DNA of 64,000 bases from Pararge aegeria (GCF_905163445.1 NC_053182.1:19737501-19801500); one strand, 5' to 3'. Shown: positions 53,575 to 64,000, numbered from the stretch's first letter. Translations and numbers: made by a program. Notes: a model not told the origin generated them from the letters alone.

Positions 53575-53828
53575 TACTAAAATAATTATTTACTTATAAT
53601 TTATTTATTTATTTTATTTATTTTTTTTTATTACACAAACTACTAAAATAATTATTTACTTATAATTTATTTATTTATTTTTTATGACACAAACTACTAA
53701 AATTATTATTTACTTATAATTTATTTATTTATTTTTTATTACACAAACTACTAAAATAATTATTTACTTATAATTTATTTATTTATTTTTTTATTATTAC
53801 ACAAACTACTAAAATTATTATTCTTCGC
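53575..53828. repeat. Tandem repeat, about 60-bp unit, four copies
   Basis: The unit AACTACTAAAATAATTATTT, ACTTATAATTTATTTATTTA, then a T-run and ACACA recurs four times with small length changes in the TTTA/T-run part. Confidence 0.93.
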
Positions 53829-54245
53829 ATCCTGAAACTCACATGAGTTTATTTGGACGCTGCACATTCCTCTAAAATCTCATAAGTTTAAATATATACA
53901 ATATCATATAACCATTAATACCTACCTGTACCTAGTACCTACATGTGTTTAGCAAATAGCATATCTATAGCAATTCGCATTCTAAGATACGGTGATTCAC
54001 ATGCTACTAATGAAATAATAAAATAGCATCCACCACAGTCGTCCAGTCGTTACCCAAATTTTCAAAACGACTTTGAAAACATTTTAGTCACGGTTTCCGC
54101 GCTACGCGTAGTCATAATATATTCATTATTCACCTTATTATTATTTCATATGCATGAACTAAATTTTATTATTATATAACGAATAGAAAATAGCTTGACA
54201 CTGGCAAACTAAATAACTCGTGCTATTCATCATCAGCTTTCAAAG
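53829..54245. other. No feature recognised
   Basis: AT-rich sequence with nothing supported. Confidence 0.45.
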
Positions 54246-54830
54246 AAAGTTGTGATAGCGCAGTGGGTATGAGCTCGACTTCACTTTCGGGGGCCGCCTT
54301 CGAATCCCAGCACGCACCTCTTAACTTTTCTAAGATATGTGCGTTTTAAGTAATTTAATATATCGTGGTTACTACACGATTGATGAATTCCTAAACGACA
54401 AGGCTGCTTGGAAGCAGGCTACTCCGCTCTCATCTCTCACAAAACAGAAAAATTCTAAAGATTGTTAAACTTTAAAATGATGTCGGAGAAGAGCAATCTG
54501 CTGAGTTTCTTGCCGGCTCTTCTCAGTGGAATCTGCCTTCCGAACCGGTGGTAGAGTCACTACAAACAGACTTGACGTTTCATAAGTGCTTATTAATTAG
54601 ACCTACTTGAAATAAATGAATTTTGAATTTTGAATTTTTTTTTTAAGCAATTAAATTACCACTTGCTTTAACAGTAAAGGAAAACATCGTGAGGATACCA
54701 ACATTTGAGAGTTCTCTTGTCACCACCAGTCCAGACTGGGCCAGCGTGGTGGACTACAACCGAAACCCTCCCATTGTGGTAGAGGACCCGTGCCCTGTAG
54801 TGGGCCGGTAATGTGTTGATATGACGATGA
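54246..54830 (+). mobile_element. SINE-B split by a LINE-A insertion
   Basis: 5' part 54246-54357: GTGATAGCGCAGTGGGTATG, GAATCCCAGCACGCACCTCT. 3' part 54637-54830: ATTACCACTTGCTTTAACAG, CCAGACTGGGCCAGCGTGGT and GGGCCGGTAATGTGTTGATA. The join lies in the TTTTAAGTAATTTAAT region, repeated as TTTTAAGCAATTAAAT on the other side. Confidence 0.9.
54358..54636 (+). mobile_element. LINE-A 3' end inside a SINE-B
   Basis: Begins with sequence encoding YTIDEFLNDKAAWKQATPLS, the reverse transcriptase tail, then the UTR (AGAGCAATCTGCTGAGTTTC, CTTCCGAACCGGTGGTAGAG) and GAAATAAATGAATTTTGAAT tail. An imperfect duplication of about 16 bp flanks it. Confidence 0.9.
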
Positions 54831-55101
54831 CGTTAATATAATATACCAATATAATAACCGACTTGTGACTGAAAATGGCTTTGAGAAATAATTTGTACAA
54901 AAAGGTTTCCATTTCTAATGCAACTCGTGAATTATGTAAGTTCCAACGTTCCGGTAAGATTGGGTCAGAGAGTGAATAGCATTAAATTATGAATATAGAG
55001 TGAATCCGCATCAGCTGGCGTGACTTGTTGTTTGACAGTTATTATCAGTATCTCACTTGTAATCGGTTGCGGCAAGACCAGTGCCTCAGAATAAATCCCT
55101 A

Positions 55102-55553
55102 TCCCTACTTCCCTACTTTTACTTTAATATTATAAATGTCAATGTAAGTTTGTTTGTTACGCTTTCACGCAAAAACTACTTAACCGATCCTCATGAAACT
55201 TTGTACACATATTCTCGGAAGTGTTAGAAGTAATATAGGATACTTTTATCCCGACATTAAGCTCGGTTCCTGTGGGAGAGGGGATGAAAGTGTTTGACGA
55301 TTTTACACCATAACTCCGACAAATTATAACCGATTTAAATAATTATTTTTGTACTATAGATGTTATAATATGTGTTTCATTTTGTCCAAACTGTGATGGA
55401 GATAGAGGACAGAACTCCTCAGCGGACACCAGCACCCCACATTCAAGGCTTAGCGATACTGAATACTTTATTTTTTTTTTAGATCTACAACTAAATTTAA
55501 TGCCACATCAAAAAACTAAATCAAACACAGACGAAGTCTCGGGCAACAGCTAG
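55102..55553 (+). mobile_element. Helitron-like element, intact ends
   Basis: Starts TCCCTACTTCCCTACTTTTA, contains TTACGCTTTCACGCAAAAAC and ACTTAACCGATCCTCATGAA, ends AGACGAAGTCTCGGGCAACA, GCTAG then T. It is the plus-strand counterpart of 29272-29691. GACGAAGTC near the end gives the small terminal hairpin. Confidence 0.82.
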
Positions 55554-55589
55554 TTATATATATAATATATAATAATGATGTTTACTTAA

Positions 55590-55670
55590 AAATAATATAA
55601 TACTTTTCTTTTCTTTCTATGTACTTTTTGTGGTGTGCAATAAAAGTATATTCATTCATTCATTCAATGT
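55590..55670 (+). mobile_element. LINE-C 3' end
   Basis: TTTCTATGTACTTTTTGTGG and TGTGCAATAAAAGTATATTC then CATT repeats; matches the reverse at 57469-57540. Confidence 0.82.
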
Positions 55671-55914
55671 AACATATTCGGTATGCTCATGATAACACTT
55701 TGATAAAACGGTTCCAGATAGCCATGAGGCGGCTAATTGAAAAGTCCCATAGCTTTTAGCTATTAGCTTGAATCTAGGCCACTGCTGTCGCTTAAATGTA
55801 AGAAACTAGCGATAGCCCGCGACGTCGTCTCCTTAGAATTTCTGTTTTTTGTTTTTAATTTTTAGGGTTTATTTAAATATTTTTTTAATTTTATTTTGGC
55901 GCAGTGGTGGGTGC

Positions 55915-56090
55915 GTATGTCTGTTTGTATTAACTCTACCAGCAGTTCGGAAGGCAGATTCCGCCGAAAAGAAGCCGGCAAGGCCGTTTTAAATAAAACT
56001 GACATACCTACAGCCCGATATCTTAGACTACATCATCACTGACCATCAGGTGAGATTGCGAACAAGGGCTAAGTTTTAATGTGTTAAAAA
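55915..56090. mobile_element. LINE-A shred (reverse) followed by a SINE-C end (forward)
   Basis: GTCTGTTTGTATTAACTCTA, CCAGCAGTTCGGAAGGCAGA and AAAGAAGCCGGCAAGG are LINE-A in reverse. CCGATATCTTAGACTACATC and ACCATCAGGTGAGATTGCGA are the SINE-C 3' end. The junction lies near 55988. Confidence 0.72.
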
Positions 56091-57354
56091 ATATATAATA
56101 TATAGTCAGCGAGTTCAGAGATTATAAGAAAGTATGGATATACAACGTGTAACCTAATTACGAAATAATGCATAAGTATATTTCAATATATATATATATA
56201 TATTCAATATATATATGTATAACAATATTCAATCAAAAGAAGCAAATTTGTTTTTCCATACAATCGAATTCAAAATAATCTAAGTAAAACTTATCACAAC
56301 CCTAATGAAGATAAAAGACCGACACGCGCAAACACCTGCGCTACGCGACGCGTATCTAATAAAGTGTGTGGACTTACAGAGTTTTAATTTTGCATGTGAT
56401 GTTAGGGCTGTATCAGATTTCTTTTAGCAAAAATTATAGCAGTGGTTTACCCAAAACTAATAGTGTTTCGGTATCACAGATAACTCTCAGAGACAGTACA
56501 TAATGTACCTCTAAAGCCTGTGAAGTATTATTTCGGAATATAATCGTTTGTATAATATTAAAAAGTTCTAACTACGTTATTGCTGTATTTTTGTGCTCAT
56601 GTACCTCCTTATTCCAGTCGAAAGACAATAACTGTAGCAGTTTAGTAATATCCACCCCAAAGGGGGTTTTAACTCGTGCCACAATATAATTATCTCTACC
56701 CGTTGTTCATATTTTATCTATTCAGATGTACGAGATAATGGTAGACATAACTTTCTTGTGGTGCCTCGGTAATTTCAAATATAAGTTCTTGTTGAATATT
56801 TATTAATATTAAAAAACCTTCACATTCACAGAGAAGACCTGTGTCCTGTGATAGCTACCCGACACCACATAATTCTCCCTGGGGGGGGGGGGATTGTTTG
56901 GTGCCGATATCCTTAACGAAGGAGTCTTGAAACTGGGTTGGTAGATGTTCCACGTAACCTCCACCCCGTCCTACAGAGCCTAAACCCCGCGCAAAAAAAT
57001 AATTACGATGAAAAGAAATAGACTAATGATGATGATTCTGTACGCAACTGTTAGAAAATAGCAACCGATAAGATAAATCTATCTAAGCAAACAACTGCCA
57101 TAATCCGCACGGGGCGATAAAACGTAAACATATTCGTTGAGGCAGTGTATACGCTAACTGGGTCAGGGCTGGCGACGACGATACGGGCTGCGACAGCCCT
57201 AAATATTTATACGCAGATTCATTGCGTATGCAGTTATTGTAAACATGCATGGGTGATTGCAGACAGGGGTAAATACGTCCCGAGGCCGAGCTTTTGCGAC
57301 GGAATAACCTCCTTTCTAGGGTTCCCTATCCAAAGAGTCAATCTTGACGACTGC
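56091..57354. other. No gene; AT repeats, G12 run, SINE-B trace
   Basis: AT dinucleotide runs lie at 56185-56215, a run of 12 G at 56881-56892, and a short SINE-B-like AAGACCTGTGTCCTGTGATA at about 56835. The frame starting at 57145 runs into the SINE-A and is not coding. Confidence 0.5.
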
Positions 57355-57790
57355 CGATTGGCGCATTGGGCTGCGACCCTGCTTAATGAGTCCAAGGCCG
57401 GGGGTTCGATTCCCACATCTTTAAAATGTTGGTGTGATGAACATGAACGTTTTTCAGTAGTTTATATGAATGAATGAATGAATATACTTTTATTGCACAC
57501 CACAAAAAGTACATAAAAGAAGAAAAGTGTAATAAAACAACGTATACAGTTTGGCGGCCTTATCGCTTCATAGCGATTTTTCTAGGCAACCAATGACGAA
57601 TAAAACTAATACAGAAAATAGTTTGGTGGGGCACATATGTGCATATACCCATAAATAATTATTGTTTTATATATATATAAAACAATATTTATATGTATAT
57701 TATAAGTATTTATGTATTTTAGGTATTCATAAAAATAAACATCAGTCATCTGAGTACCCATAACACAAGCTACACTTACTATGAGGCTAG
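57355..57790 (+). mobile_element. SINE-A split by a LINE-C insertion
   Basis: 5' part 57355-57468: GATTGGCGCATTGGGCTGCG, GGGGTTCGATTCCCACATCT. 3' part from 57688: TTTATATGTATATTATAAGT to CACTTACTATGAGGCTAGAT. Joining at TTTATATG restores the normal order. Confidence 0.92.
57469..57687 (-). mobile_element. LINE-C 3' end, exact 8-bp target duplication
   Basis: Reverse-strand LINE-C: AATGAATGAATGAATATAC tail, TTTTATTGCACACCACAAAA, GGCGGCCTTATCGCTTCATA, TTTCTAGGCAACC. TTTATATG flanks it at 57461-57468 and 57688-57695. At the inner end a 26-bp perfect palindrome (57661-57686) lies next to the duplication. Confidence 0.9.
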
Positions 57791-58346
57791 ATCGCAATGC
57801 GTGTATTCTCGTAATTTACTTGTCTGTCCGTCTGTCACCGAACTGTATCTCATGAACCGCGATAGGCACAATTTTTGGCCCGAACCGGGATTCCAGGACC
57901 TCGCAATCCATAATTATGCACGCGACCCGTTGACCAACGAGGCAGTTAATAAAACATATACAAAAAACATCAATGGAACGATTCAATTAAAAAACAGACA
58001 TAAATAAACATAGAATAGTTTAACGCCCAGAACGGACTTTCAGAACTTTATACCGCGGCGTCAAAAAACAAACCAATAAAGCCAATCTTGTTTTTAATAC
58101 GGATAAGGTTCTAAAAATAGATGGTATTATTGGTAAATCGTCGAATTATTATGAGCGCATAGGAAAGAATTATAGTTATTGCGGACTTGTAAAAAATTAA
58201 GCACAATAACGTGAAAACCATTGACGTCAAAGCTGTTTTGCGTACAGCTAATGAGATCCGCAAAAAGTTGAGAACATAGCAGAAAAAAGGTGACCATTAA
58301 AAAATAAATTGATGAAGGTGTTCGGACAGTGAGAACTGAGACGTTA
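57791..58346. other. No feature recognised
   Basis: A 68-codon frame at 57801-58007 has no family resemblance. Otherwise AT-rich. Confidence 0.45.
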
Positions 58347-58650
58347 AATTCAAATTCAAAATTTCTTTATTCATGTAGGCCTATCACATGCACTTATGAA
58401 GCGTTCATACGTATAATATGTTTACATAATTGTAGAGGGATGGTGCTAACTTCGTTCGCTAACTTAAACCTAAATCTATGAGGGTTCCAAACGCGCCCTG
58501 ATCTAAAAGAGCCCACAAAAAACTTAACCGGGTAATTTTATTTTTGTTATCACCATCTCACAGTAAATTTATATTAAGCTATGAAGTTAGAGCAATTCAC
58601 ACCTAGGCTTTTTATCGTTTAAGTAATCCTTAACTTTATAAAAGGATTTA
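58347..58650 (-). mobile_element. LINE-B 3' UTR
   Basis: Reverse LINE-B: TTCAAATTCAAAATTTC tail, TTCATGTAGGCCTATCACAT, AGGGTTCCAAACGCGCCCTG, TTATCACCATCTCACAGTAA, reaching AATCCTTAACTTTATA close to the coding end. It parallels 15160-15426 and 12183-12260. Confidence 0.87.
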
Positions 58651-58874
58651 GTTATTGGACCGTACATCCAGACGGTACTTTCTTAATGGTCATAAAGATG
58701 AATATTTTATAAATTTAAAATGCATACAAATATAAAATTGATATATTTATATATATTATAAAATTGATAATTCATATATATTTATAAAATTGATAATGCC
58801 TCCAAGTGTAGGTAAAAACGCTAATAAAAAAAAAATTAAAAAAAAAATAAAAAAAAATAGATAAAGATGAATAG
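58651..58874. other. AT-rich low-complexity sequence
   Basis: Repeated ATATATTTATAAAATTGATA-like words (58715-58800) and A-rich runs. No gene. Confidence 0.6.
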
Positions 58875-59068
58875 CTTAGTTCATCATCAACCCATTAGCG
58901 TCCTACTACAGGGCACGGGTCTCCTCTCAGAACGAGAAAAGTTTAGGCCGTAGTCTACCACGCTGGCCAAGTGCGGATTGGTGGACTTCACACACCCTTG
59001 AGGGCATTATGGATAACTCACATGCCGGTTTCCTCAAGTATTTTACGTCACCATTAAAGCAAGTATCA
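58875..59068 (-). mobile_element. SINE-B 3' two thirds
   Basis: Reverse of SINE-B: CATCATCAACCCATTAGCGT, GGCACGGGTCTCCTCTCAGA, ACCACGCTGGCCAAGTGCGG and CATGCCGGTTTCCTCAAGTA. Confidence 0.88.
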
Positions 59069-59789
59069 TCAACCAATGGCGAAGAAAACAAATACAGAAA
59101 AATAGTTTGGTGGTGCACATATACATATACCCATAAAATAAATATATCAATGATTTAATAAATATATATTATTATACCTACAACACAGAAAAAAAAGATG
59201 TCGTTCGATCACCCATATTAATGACAGATTGACATAGACGCGGATGTGTCGTTTATTTCATTGATAACTTACTCTTTGAAAATTAAGCTCTAGATATCCT
59301 ATTATGATTTATAATAAAAAAATTATTTGAGTTCCAACATATAACCAAAGAGCACACTCTATTACGAACACTTTATTTTGGAAAACTAAGATTTGTAAAA
59401 TGTAAACTAGTGCTATAATTAAATAATGTTTATTTTTTTTCCATCTCCTTTGTGGATCTTCCAAGTATACGTGACGTTGACAAAATGGAAAAAAAGAAAA
59501 AAAAAGGAAAAGAAGAAGAATAAGAACTTACACCACTTAGGGCACAGATCGCAGTGTCACGCGGCCGCCTCGTGCATAATGGTGTTAATATTCCGCTTAA
59601 TGGCCAAGGTCATTAATATCTACCTCAGCTTGTTGGTAGATAATAGAGCAAGATAACTGATATTGGAAGAATCTTCATTGATTTGCTGCCAGTAACCGCT
59701 AAGCTAAACAGGTTGTTGACTTTATTTGTTTTATTTAAACGCTACGTCGTCGCGTCGCCAGTCAACAACATTATAATCATTCACAAATA
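59069..59789. other. Mostly unrecognised; shared string with 57.6 kb
   Basis: CCAATGGCGAAGAAAACAAA to CATATACCCATAAA (59073-59137) resembles the inner end of the LINE-C copy at 57588-57655. The rest is unassigned. Confidence 0.45.
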
Positions 59790-60055
59790 AATAAATAAAA
59801 TAAATATACTACGACAATACACACATCGACATCTAGCCCCAAGTAAACGAAGCTTGTGTTATGGGTACTAAGATGTATGATGAATATTTTTATGAATTAT
59901 ATATACATAAATACTTAGAAAATACATATAAACACCCAGACACTGAAAAACACTTATGCTCATCACACAAACATTTTCCAGTTGTGGGAATCGAACTCAA
60001 TGCCTCGGACTCGAAAGCAGGGTCGCTGCCCACTGCGCTAGTCGGCCGTCAAAAA
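59790..60055 (-). mobile_element. SINE-A, full-length
   Basis: Minus strand: head GACTAGCGCAGTGGGCAGCG, then a B-box region diverged to GAGTTCGATTCCCACAACTG, body to TTACTTGGGGCTAGATGTCG and an A/T tail. A T-run precedes the head, as at 15440. Confidence 0.92.
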
Positions 60056-60409
60056 AAAAAAAAAAAAGGAACAAAAAACAAAGGAATCCACAAACCAAAA
60101 CCAGATCGTCTATGCCACGATCATGCAATAACAATACTAATATTAAAGAAAGATAGACAGAAAGAAAAATCGTGTGGTGTAAAATTGTAACATCTACAAA
60201 AAAATCGTCTTTATAGTCACACATGTGGTGTACAATTGTAGCATCTACATCATTTTTTTAAAATTAGGCTCGGTAGGTATAGCACTGGCGTATAATATTT
60301 GCCGTCCTGGGCTGGTAAGATTGGCCGCCCATAAATTAATGGAAAAGAAGCAAAAAAAAAAAATATGAAATCTAATCCAGCAGCTTGTTGATTTGAATTA
60401 TTTTTATTT
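60056..60409. other. No feature recognised
   Basis: Two nearby near-repeats (GTGTGGTGTAAAATTGTAAC and TGTGGTGTACAATTGTAGCA, about 60170-60245) form a short tandem duplication. Otherwise unassigned. Confidence 0.45.
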
Positions 60410-60540
60410 ATTTATGTATTCATTTATACTCTTTATTTGCACACAAAAAAAAATACAGAAGAAGAATAAAAAAAAACATACAGAAGAAGTATACAAAAGG
60501 CGGCCTTATCGCTTTGTAGCGATCTCTTCCAGGCAACCTT
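60410..60540 (-). mobile_element. LINE-C 3' end
   Basis: TTTATACTCTTTATTTGCAC, AGGCGGCCTTATCGCTTTGT, GATCTCTTCCAGGCAACCTT in reverse LINE-C order. Confidence 0.85.
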
Positions 60541-60861
60541 AGGATATGGAAAACAAAAGGATAACATACTGCAGGAACTACTGAATGAAGAAGTTACTTT
60601 CTTTAAAGTAACTAAAACAAGATCACGTTTGATCTACAGATTTCGTCGGACACGCTGCCGCCCCTCGCAGCCTGCCGTCCTAGGCTAAATACTGGGCCCT
60701 GGGATCAACACTGGTACCTATATTAAACCAAACCAAATTATTTCAAAATAAATTGTGAATATAATACGTATAAAGTCGTCAGATATTCCAACAAGCTCTG
60801 TACTGCAAAACGATGCAATAGTACATAATATATGAAATGTGCTTGCGGTATGGCTGTAAAA

Positions 60862-60975
60862 ATATATAAACTACCAACCGATTTCGAAAACGTGAATCTT
60901 AATATGTTTAAAAATAAATTAAGTAAAATGCTTCTCGAAAAATGTTATTATGATGTAAAAGAATATTTATTATAA
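60862..60975 (+). pseudogene. LINE reverse transcriptase C-terminal tail
   Basis: Reads KIYKLPTDFENVNLNMFKNK, then LSKMLLEKCYYDVKEYLL and a stop: a (Y/F)-N/K-LP ... FK..L ... L.(E/K)..YY.V.(E/D)(Y/F)L pattern like LINE-A and LINE-B ends. About 38 codons remain; family assignment between A and B is unsure. Confidence 0.68.
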
Positions 60976-61440
60976 ACGAAATAATTTTAAATATAAATTA
61001 CGGATCATTTATTTCGATTTGGTTATTTATTTATTTATTTACTGTCATTTTTAATTTTATCATGTGTTGGTATTGTTTATTTTAATTTAATTTGACATTT
61101 AATTAAGGTTGATCTTTTTAATATCCAATGAACCAAATTTGCACACTATTAATTTATTAGAATGTTATGCTCTCTAAAATAACTATATTGTTTACCAACA
61201 TCTTTATATTGTACAAACGTTCTTGCAAATAAATGATTATTATTATTATTATAGCCTGCTAAACGGCGCAGAACTGGTACAGCCAGACCCCTTATCTTCG
61301 TCGTCGTCGAATCCACGCGACTAAATATAATAACTAACAATCAAAAAACTGACTTTATTCCTTGATTTCTACATAACATACATGGTTGGAAGGATTGCAA
61401 TCATTTCTAAGTAATAATAGCCGAATGTCAACTCCTCATA
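60976..61440. other. No feature recognised
   Basis: AT-rich sequence with a short (TTATTA) run at 61236-61252. Confidence 0.5.
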
Positions 61441-61470
61441 TTTACAGAATTACAGCATTGAACTCTAAAT

Positions 61471-61640
61471 CGGTTAAGCGATTTAGTGTTCAGGTGCGAT
61501 GTCGCGTAGAAAACTATTGGGGGTATGAACTATGGGAGTATGTCCCAACAGGTCAGCCTGCTACCATCTTAGACTGCATCCTCACTGCAATCTCACCACC
61601 AGGTGAGATTGCTGTCAAAGGCTAACTTGTAGTGGAATAA
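61471..61640 (+). mobile_element. SINE-C, 5'-truncated
   Basis: TTAAGCGATTTAGTGTTCAG, CATCTTAGACTGCATCCTCA and CCACCAGGTGAGATTGCTGT then an A-rich end. An overlapping reading frame (61386-61625) is an artefact. Confidence 0.87.
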
Positions 61641-62097
61641 AATAAATTAATAAAATACATGAGATCTTAAAACTTTTTCACAGTGCAAGTCATATTATGG
61701 TCTAATCATGGCAACATTTATATTTCAATGAAAATGTTTTTGGTGGGATATTTTTTTGTTATCGCTCTCGCCAGAAGAGATAGGTTCTTTAAATTTGTTG
61801 TTCTTATATAGGCTTCGTTTACCTTCGGTTACCTTTATTAGGCACGGCAGCATACAAACATTAATTGTAAGAAGAGTTAATAGTTTAACTATTCAGCGCC
61901 ACGCTAAGATTTACGACTTTGTCTCTTTATCGCTGATAGCTATCTTTAATTTTGGTTAGTCACCCGGTGCGACCTAGAGAATTATTCAGTGTTAAACCCA
62001 GTTCAAGGCTGCGGCCATAAATAAATAATGTACGACTATATTTATACAAATTAATGATGTATAATTAATTGTATATACTCCATTTTCTTAGCTGTAA
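61641..62097. other. No feature recognised
   Basis: Nothing supported between the SINE-C tail and the Helitron-like element. Confidence 0.45.
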
Positions 62098-62254
62098 TCT
62101 TTATACATATATTTCTTGTGTGCGTGTATATGTCACTGAACTCCTCCTAGACGGCAGGACCGATTTGAATGAATTTTCCGGAATGCGTTTGGGTGGCTCC
62201 CTGGATGGTTTAGATTCACAAATCAGCCCGACAGATGGCGTTGGGGTCAGCTAG
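62098..62254 (+). mobile_element. Short Helitron-like element, second family
   Basis: Starts TCTTTATACATATATTTCTT and ends GGCGTTGGGGTCAGCTAG. It is the partner of 40468-40621 with the same interior order. Confidence 0.8.
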
Positions 62255-62283
62255 TATTTTATAACTTTTATATAAAACTTTGA

Positions 62284-62480
62284 AGCGGTGATAGCGCACG
62301 CACGCACCTCCAACTTCTATTTCTACGTTGAAGGAAAACATCGTGAGGAAAACTGCATGCGTGAGAGTTCTACATAATGGTCACAAAGGCTTGTAGAGTC
62401 TACCAATCCGTGCTCATTGTGGAAGGAGACCCGTGCTCTATTTGGTGGGCCGGTAAAAGGTTTATTTGATGATAGTGACG
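62284..62480 (+). mobile_element. SINE-B with internal deletion
   Basis: GAAGCGGTGATAGCGCACGC jumps to the CACCTCCAACTTCT part, missing the B-box segment; then CATCGTGAGGAAAACTGCAT, CTACCAATCCGTGCTCATTG and GTGGGCCGGTAAAAGG. Confidence 0.85.
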
Positions 62481-62542
62481 ATATAACACTTTAAAGTAGT
62501 TCAAAGAATAAAGAGAATTAAAATAAAATTACTTTTCCGTTC

Positions 62543-62690
62543 CGGGCAACATCGTGGGAAAACCGGCACGCCTCAGAGTTCTCCATAATGTTCTTAAATG
62601 CGTGAAAAGTCTACCAATCTGCAATTAGACAGCTTTGTTGGCTGTTCAATCTCTCCTCTCAGAATGAGGAGAGATTCGGGCAACCCTTGC
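62543..62690 (+). mobile_element. SINE-B fragment
   Basis: CAACATCGTGGGAAAACCGG, GAGTTCTCCATAATGTTCTT and CTACCAATCTGCAATTAGAC, then CTCTCAGAATGAGGAGAGA. Head and tail are missing. Confidence 0.75.
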
Positions 62691-63139
62691 TCTTGTTCCG
62701 TTTTTCCACGATGCGGCTCGGAACCCTAGATGATTTTTTTTTTAATGTATAAAAATTGATTCTGGAGACGTGCCAAAACACATCATAATATTTTTGCAAC
62801 GTCGCTTCCTAATGCTCAAGGCCATACGTATTTCTTTGACGACCCCGATGCGATCGATTTCGTTCTGACATCATAAGTTTTTTCAGTAGGTAAGATATAA
62901 GTGGCGGCCGCTTTTATGCCCAATTAAGTATAGCTCGGCTGCTTACTGGCCTTTGCACTCATTATAAAACAACTCCTTAACGACTAGATTCAACCTAATG
63001 GGGTCGGAAATAAATCATAATCATATTCAGGCTTTTAACGCCCCACTTCTGGACGCAGGCCAATAATTATTGGCTATTGAGTTTTCCTGTACAGTTTATT
63101 TTATACTTATAATTGATTTATGGACCATCGTGGCTCAAG
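62691..63139. other. No feature recognised
   Basis: Nothing supported. Confidence 0.45.
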
Positions 63140-63295
63140 TGATCATCATCCTCATCATCATAGCAACCCATTACCGACCCACTACAGAGCAGGGCAAAGG
63201 ACTCTCCCCACAATGAGTAGGGGTTAAGGCCGTAGCCCACCAAGCTGACCCAGTGCGTATTGGTGACTCCACACACCTTTGAGAACATTACAAAG
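63140..63295 (-). mobile_element. SINE-B 3' half
   Basis: Reverse of SINE-B: ATCATCATAGCAACCCATTA, GGACTCTCCCCACAATGAGT, GGGGTTAAGGCCGTAGCCCA and ACCTTTGAGAACATTAC. Confidence 0.87.
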
Positions 63296-63321
63296 TGGAG
63301 TAGTTTTTGATGCTTCAATAT

Positions 63322-63545
63322 TTGTGACCCTGCTTTCTGAGTCCAAGGCCGTGGGTTCGATTCCTACAACTGGAAAATGTTTGTGTGATGAGCATAAGTG
63401 TTTTGCAGTGTCTGGGTGTTATATTCTAAGTATTTATGTATATATAATTCATAAAAATATTCATCAGTCATCTTAGTACCCATAACACAAACTACGCTTA
63501 CTTTGGGGCTAGGTGGCGATGTGTGTATTGTCGTAGTATATTAAA
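63322..63545 (+). mobile_element. SINE-A, lacking the first bases of the head
   Basis: GTGACCCTGCTTTCTGAGTC, GTGGGTTCGATTCCTACAAC, GATGAGCATAAGTGTTTTGC, CTTACTTTGGGGCTAGGTGG and GTGTATTGTCGTAGTATATT. Confidence 0.92.
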
Positions 63546-63577
63546 AAATTAGTATTAAATTAAAAATTTAAATTAGT

Positions 63578-63862
63578 ATTCAAATTCATTTATTTCAAGT
63601 AGGCCTACTTTATAAGCACTTTTGAAACGTCAAGTATGTATGTTTGTGTGACTCTACCACCGGTTCGGAAAGCAGATTCTACCGAGAAGAGCCGGCAAGA
63701 AACTCAGTAGTTGCTCTTTTCCAACATCAACATTTACAATCATTTTGCTATCTTGCGGGAGATGAGAGCGAGGCTGGCTGCTTCCATTCTACCTTGTCAT
63801 TGAGGAATTCATCAAATGTATAGTAACCTCGCTGTACTAGATGCGTTTTTACACATTTTTTT
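63578..63862 (-). pseudogene. LINE-A reverse transcriptase tail and 3' UTR
   Basis: Minus strand: GYYTFDEFLNDKVEWKQPAS and a few more residues before the stop, then UTR and the TTTGAAT tail (plus strand TATTCAAATTCATTTATTTC). Nearly the same as 43606-43885. Catalytic parts are absent. Confidence 0.88.
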
Positions 63863-64000
63863 TTTTTATTTTTTTTTTTATCAATATTAGTCTTGTACAC
63901 GGCTTCTGTATGTTCTCAATTCTGTGTCCATATCATATATTTTAAGTTCAAACAAATAAATTTTATTTGACACTTCTTAGCCTGCTCTCTTAAGTGTACA

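Overview
The window looks like repeat-dense, gene-poor intergenic DNA of a lepidopteran insect, possibly a butterfly. The evidence is an AT-rich background packed with element types I recognise from Lepidoptera: tRNA-derived SINEs, non-LTR retrotransposon (LINE) 3' ends with TTGAATT or TTGACT tails, RTE-type reverse transcriptase ends followed by TGATGA tails, Helitron-like elements with TC...CTAG termini, hAT-type MITEs with 8-bp target duplications, and a PIF/Harbinger transposon. I see no convincing host protein-coding gene, no cellular tRNA or rRNA gene, no CRISPR array and no bacterial operon. Family names (SINE-A/B/C, LINE-A/B/C, M1/M2 and so on) are local labels based on repetition inside this window; no database search was possible.

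Layout. Positions 1-1112 hold a short GC-rich patch and a SINE-A end. Positions 1113-8801 are one uninterrupted satellite-like array of 35-39 bp monomers arranged in higher-order units of 112 and 221 bp. The array contains a directly repeated super-unit of about 3,109 bp. A SINE-C copy abuts its right edge. From 9 to 16 kb there is a local 217-bp-offset duplication, a 1,027-bp hAT element with target duplication (10388-11414) and LINE-B ends. From 16 to 19 kb there is a 460-bp duplicated segment, one copy of which splits a SINE-B. From 19 to 28 kb there is scattered LINE, MITE and Helitron debris plus two clean hairpins. From 28 to 46 kb there are Helitron-like elements, RTE remnants, hAT MITEs (several with intact 8-bp target duplications), a (TG)27 microsatellite, a 41-bp-arm inverted repeat at 40640-40739, and nested insertions.

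The best-resolved element is a complete but decayed PIF/Harbinger transposon at 46997-50590. It carries a broken zeste/Myb-SANT-like gene on the plus strand and a broken intron-containing DDE transposase gene on the minus strand. It inserted into a SINE-A copy with a CTG target duplication, and removing it restores the SINE. From 50.6 to 64 kb there are more SINE, LINE and Helitron copies, including a LINE end in a SINE-B (54.2-54.8 kb) and a LINE-C end in a SINE-A with an exact 8-bp target duplication (57.4-57.8 kb).

Functionally the window is a record of layered transposition: LINEs supply the machinery for SINEs, transposases supply it for MITEs, and the nesting gives relative ages. Every coding remnant found belongs to a mobile element and is truncated or frameshifted. 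The features most worth a second look are the higher-order satellite array, the self-nested and target-duplicated hAT MITEs, the Harbinger element and its short derivatives, and the permuted inverted-repeat module shared by 32.7 kb and 46.1 kb.
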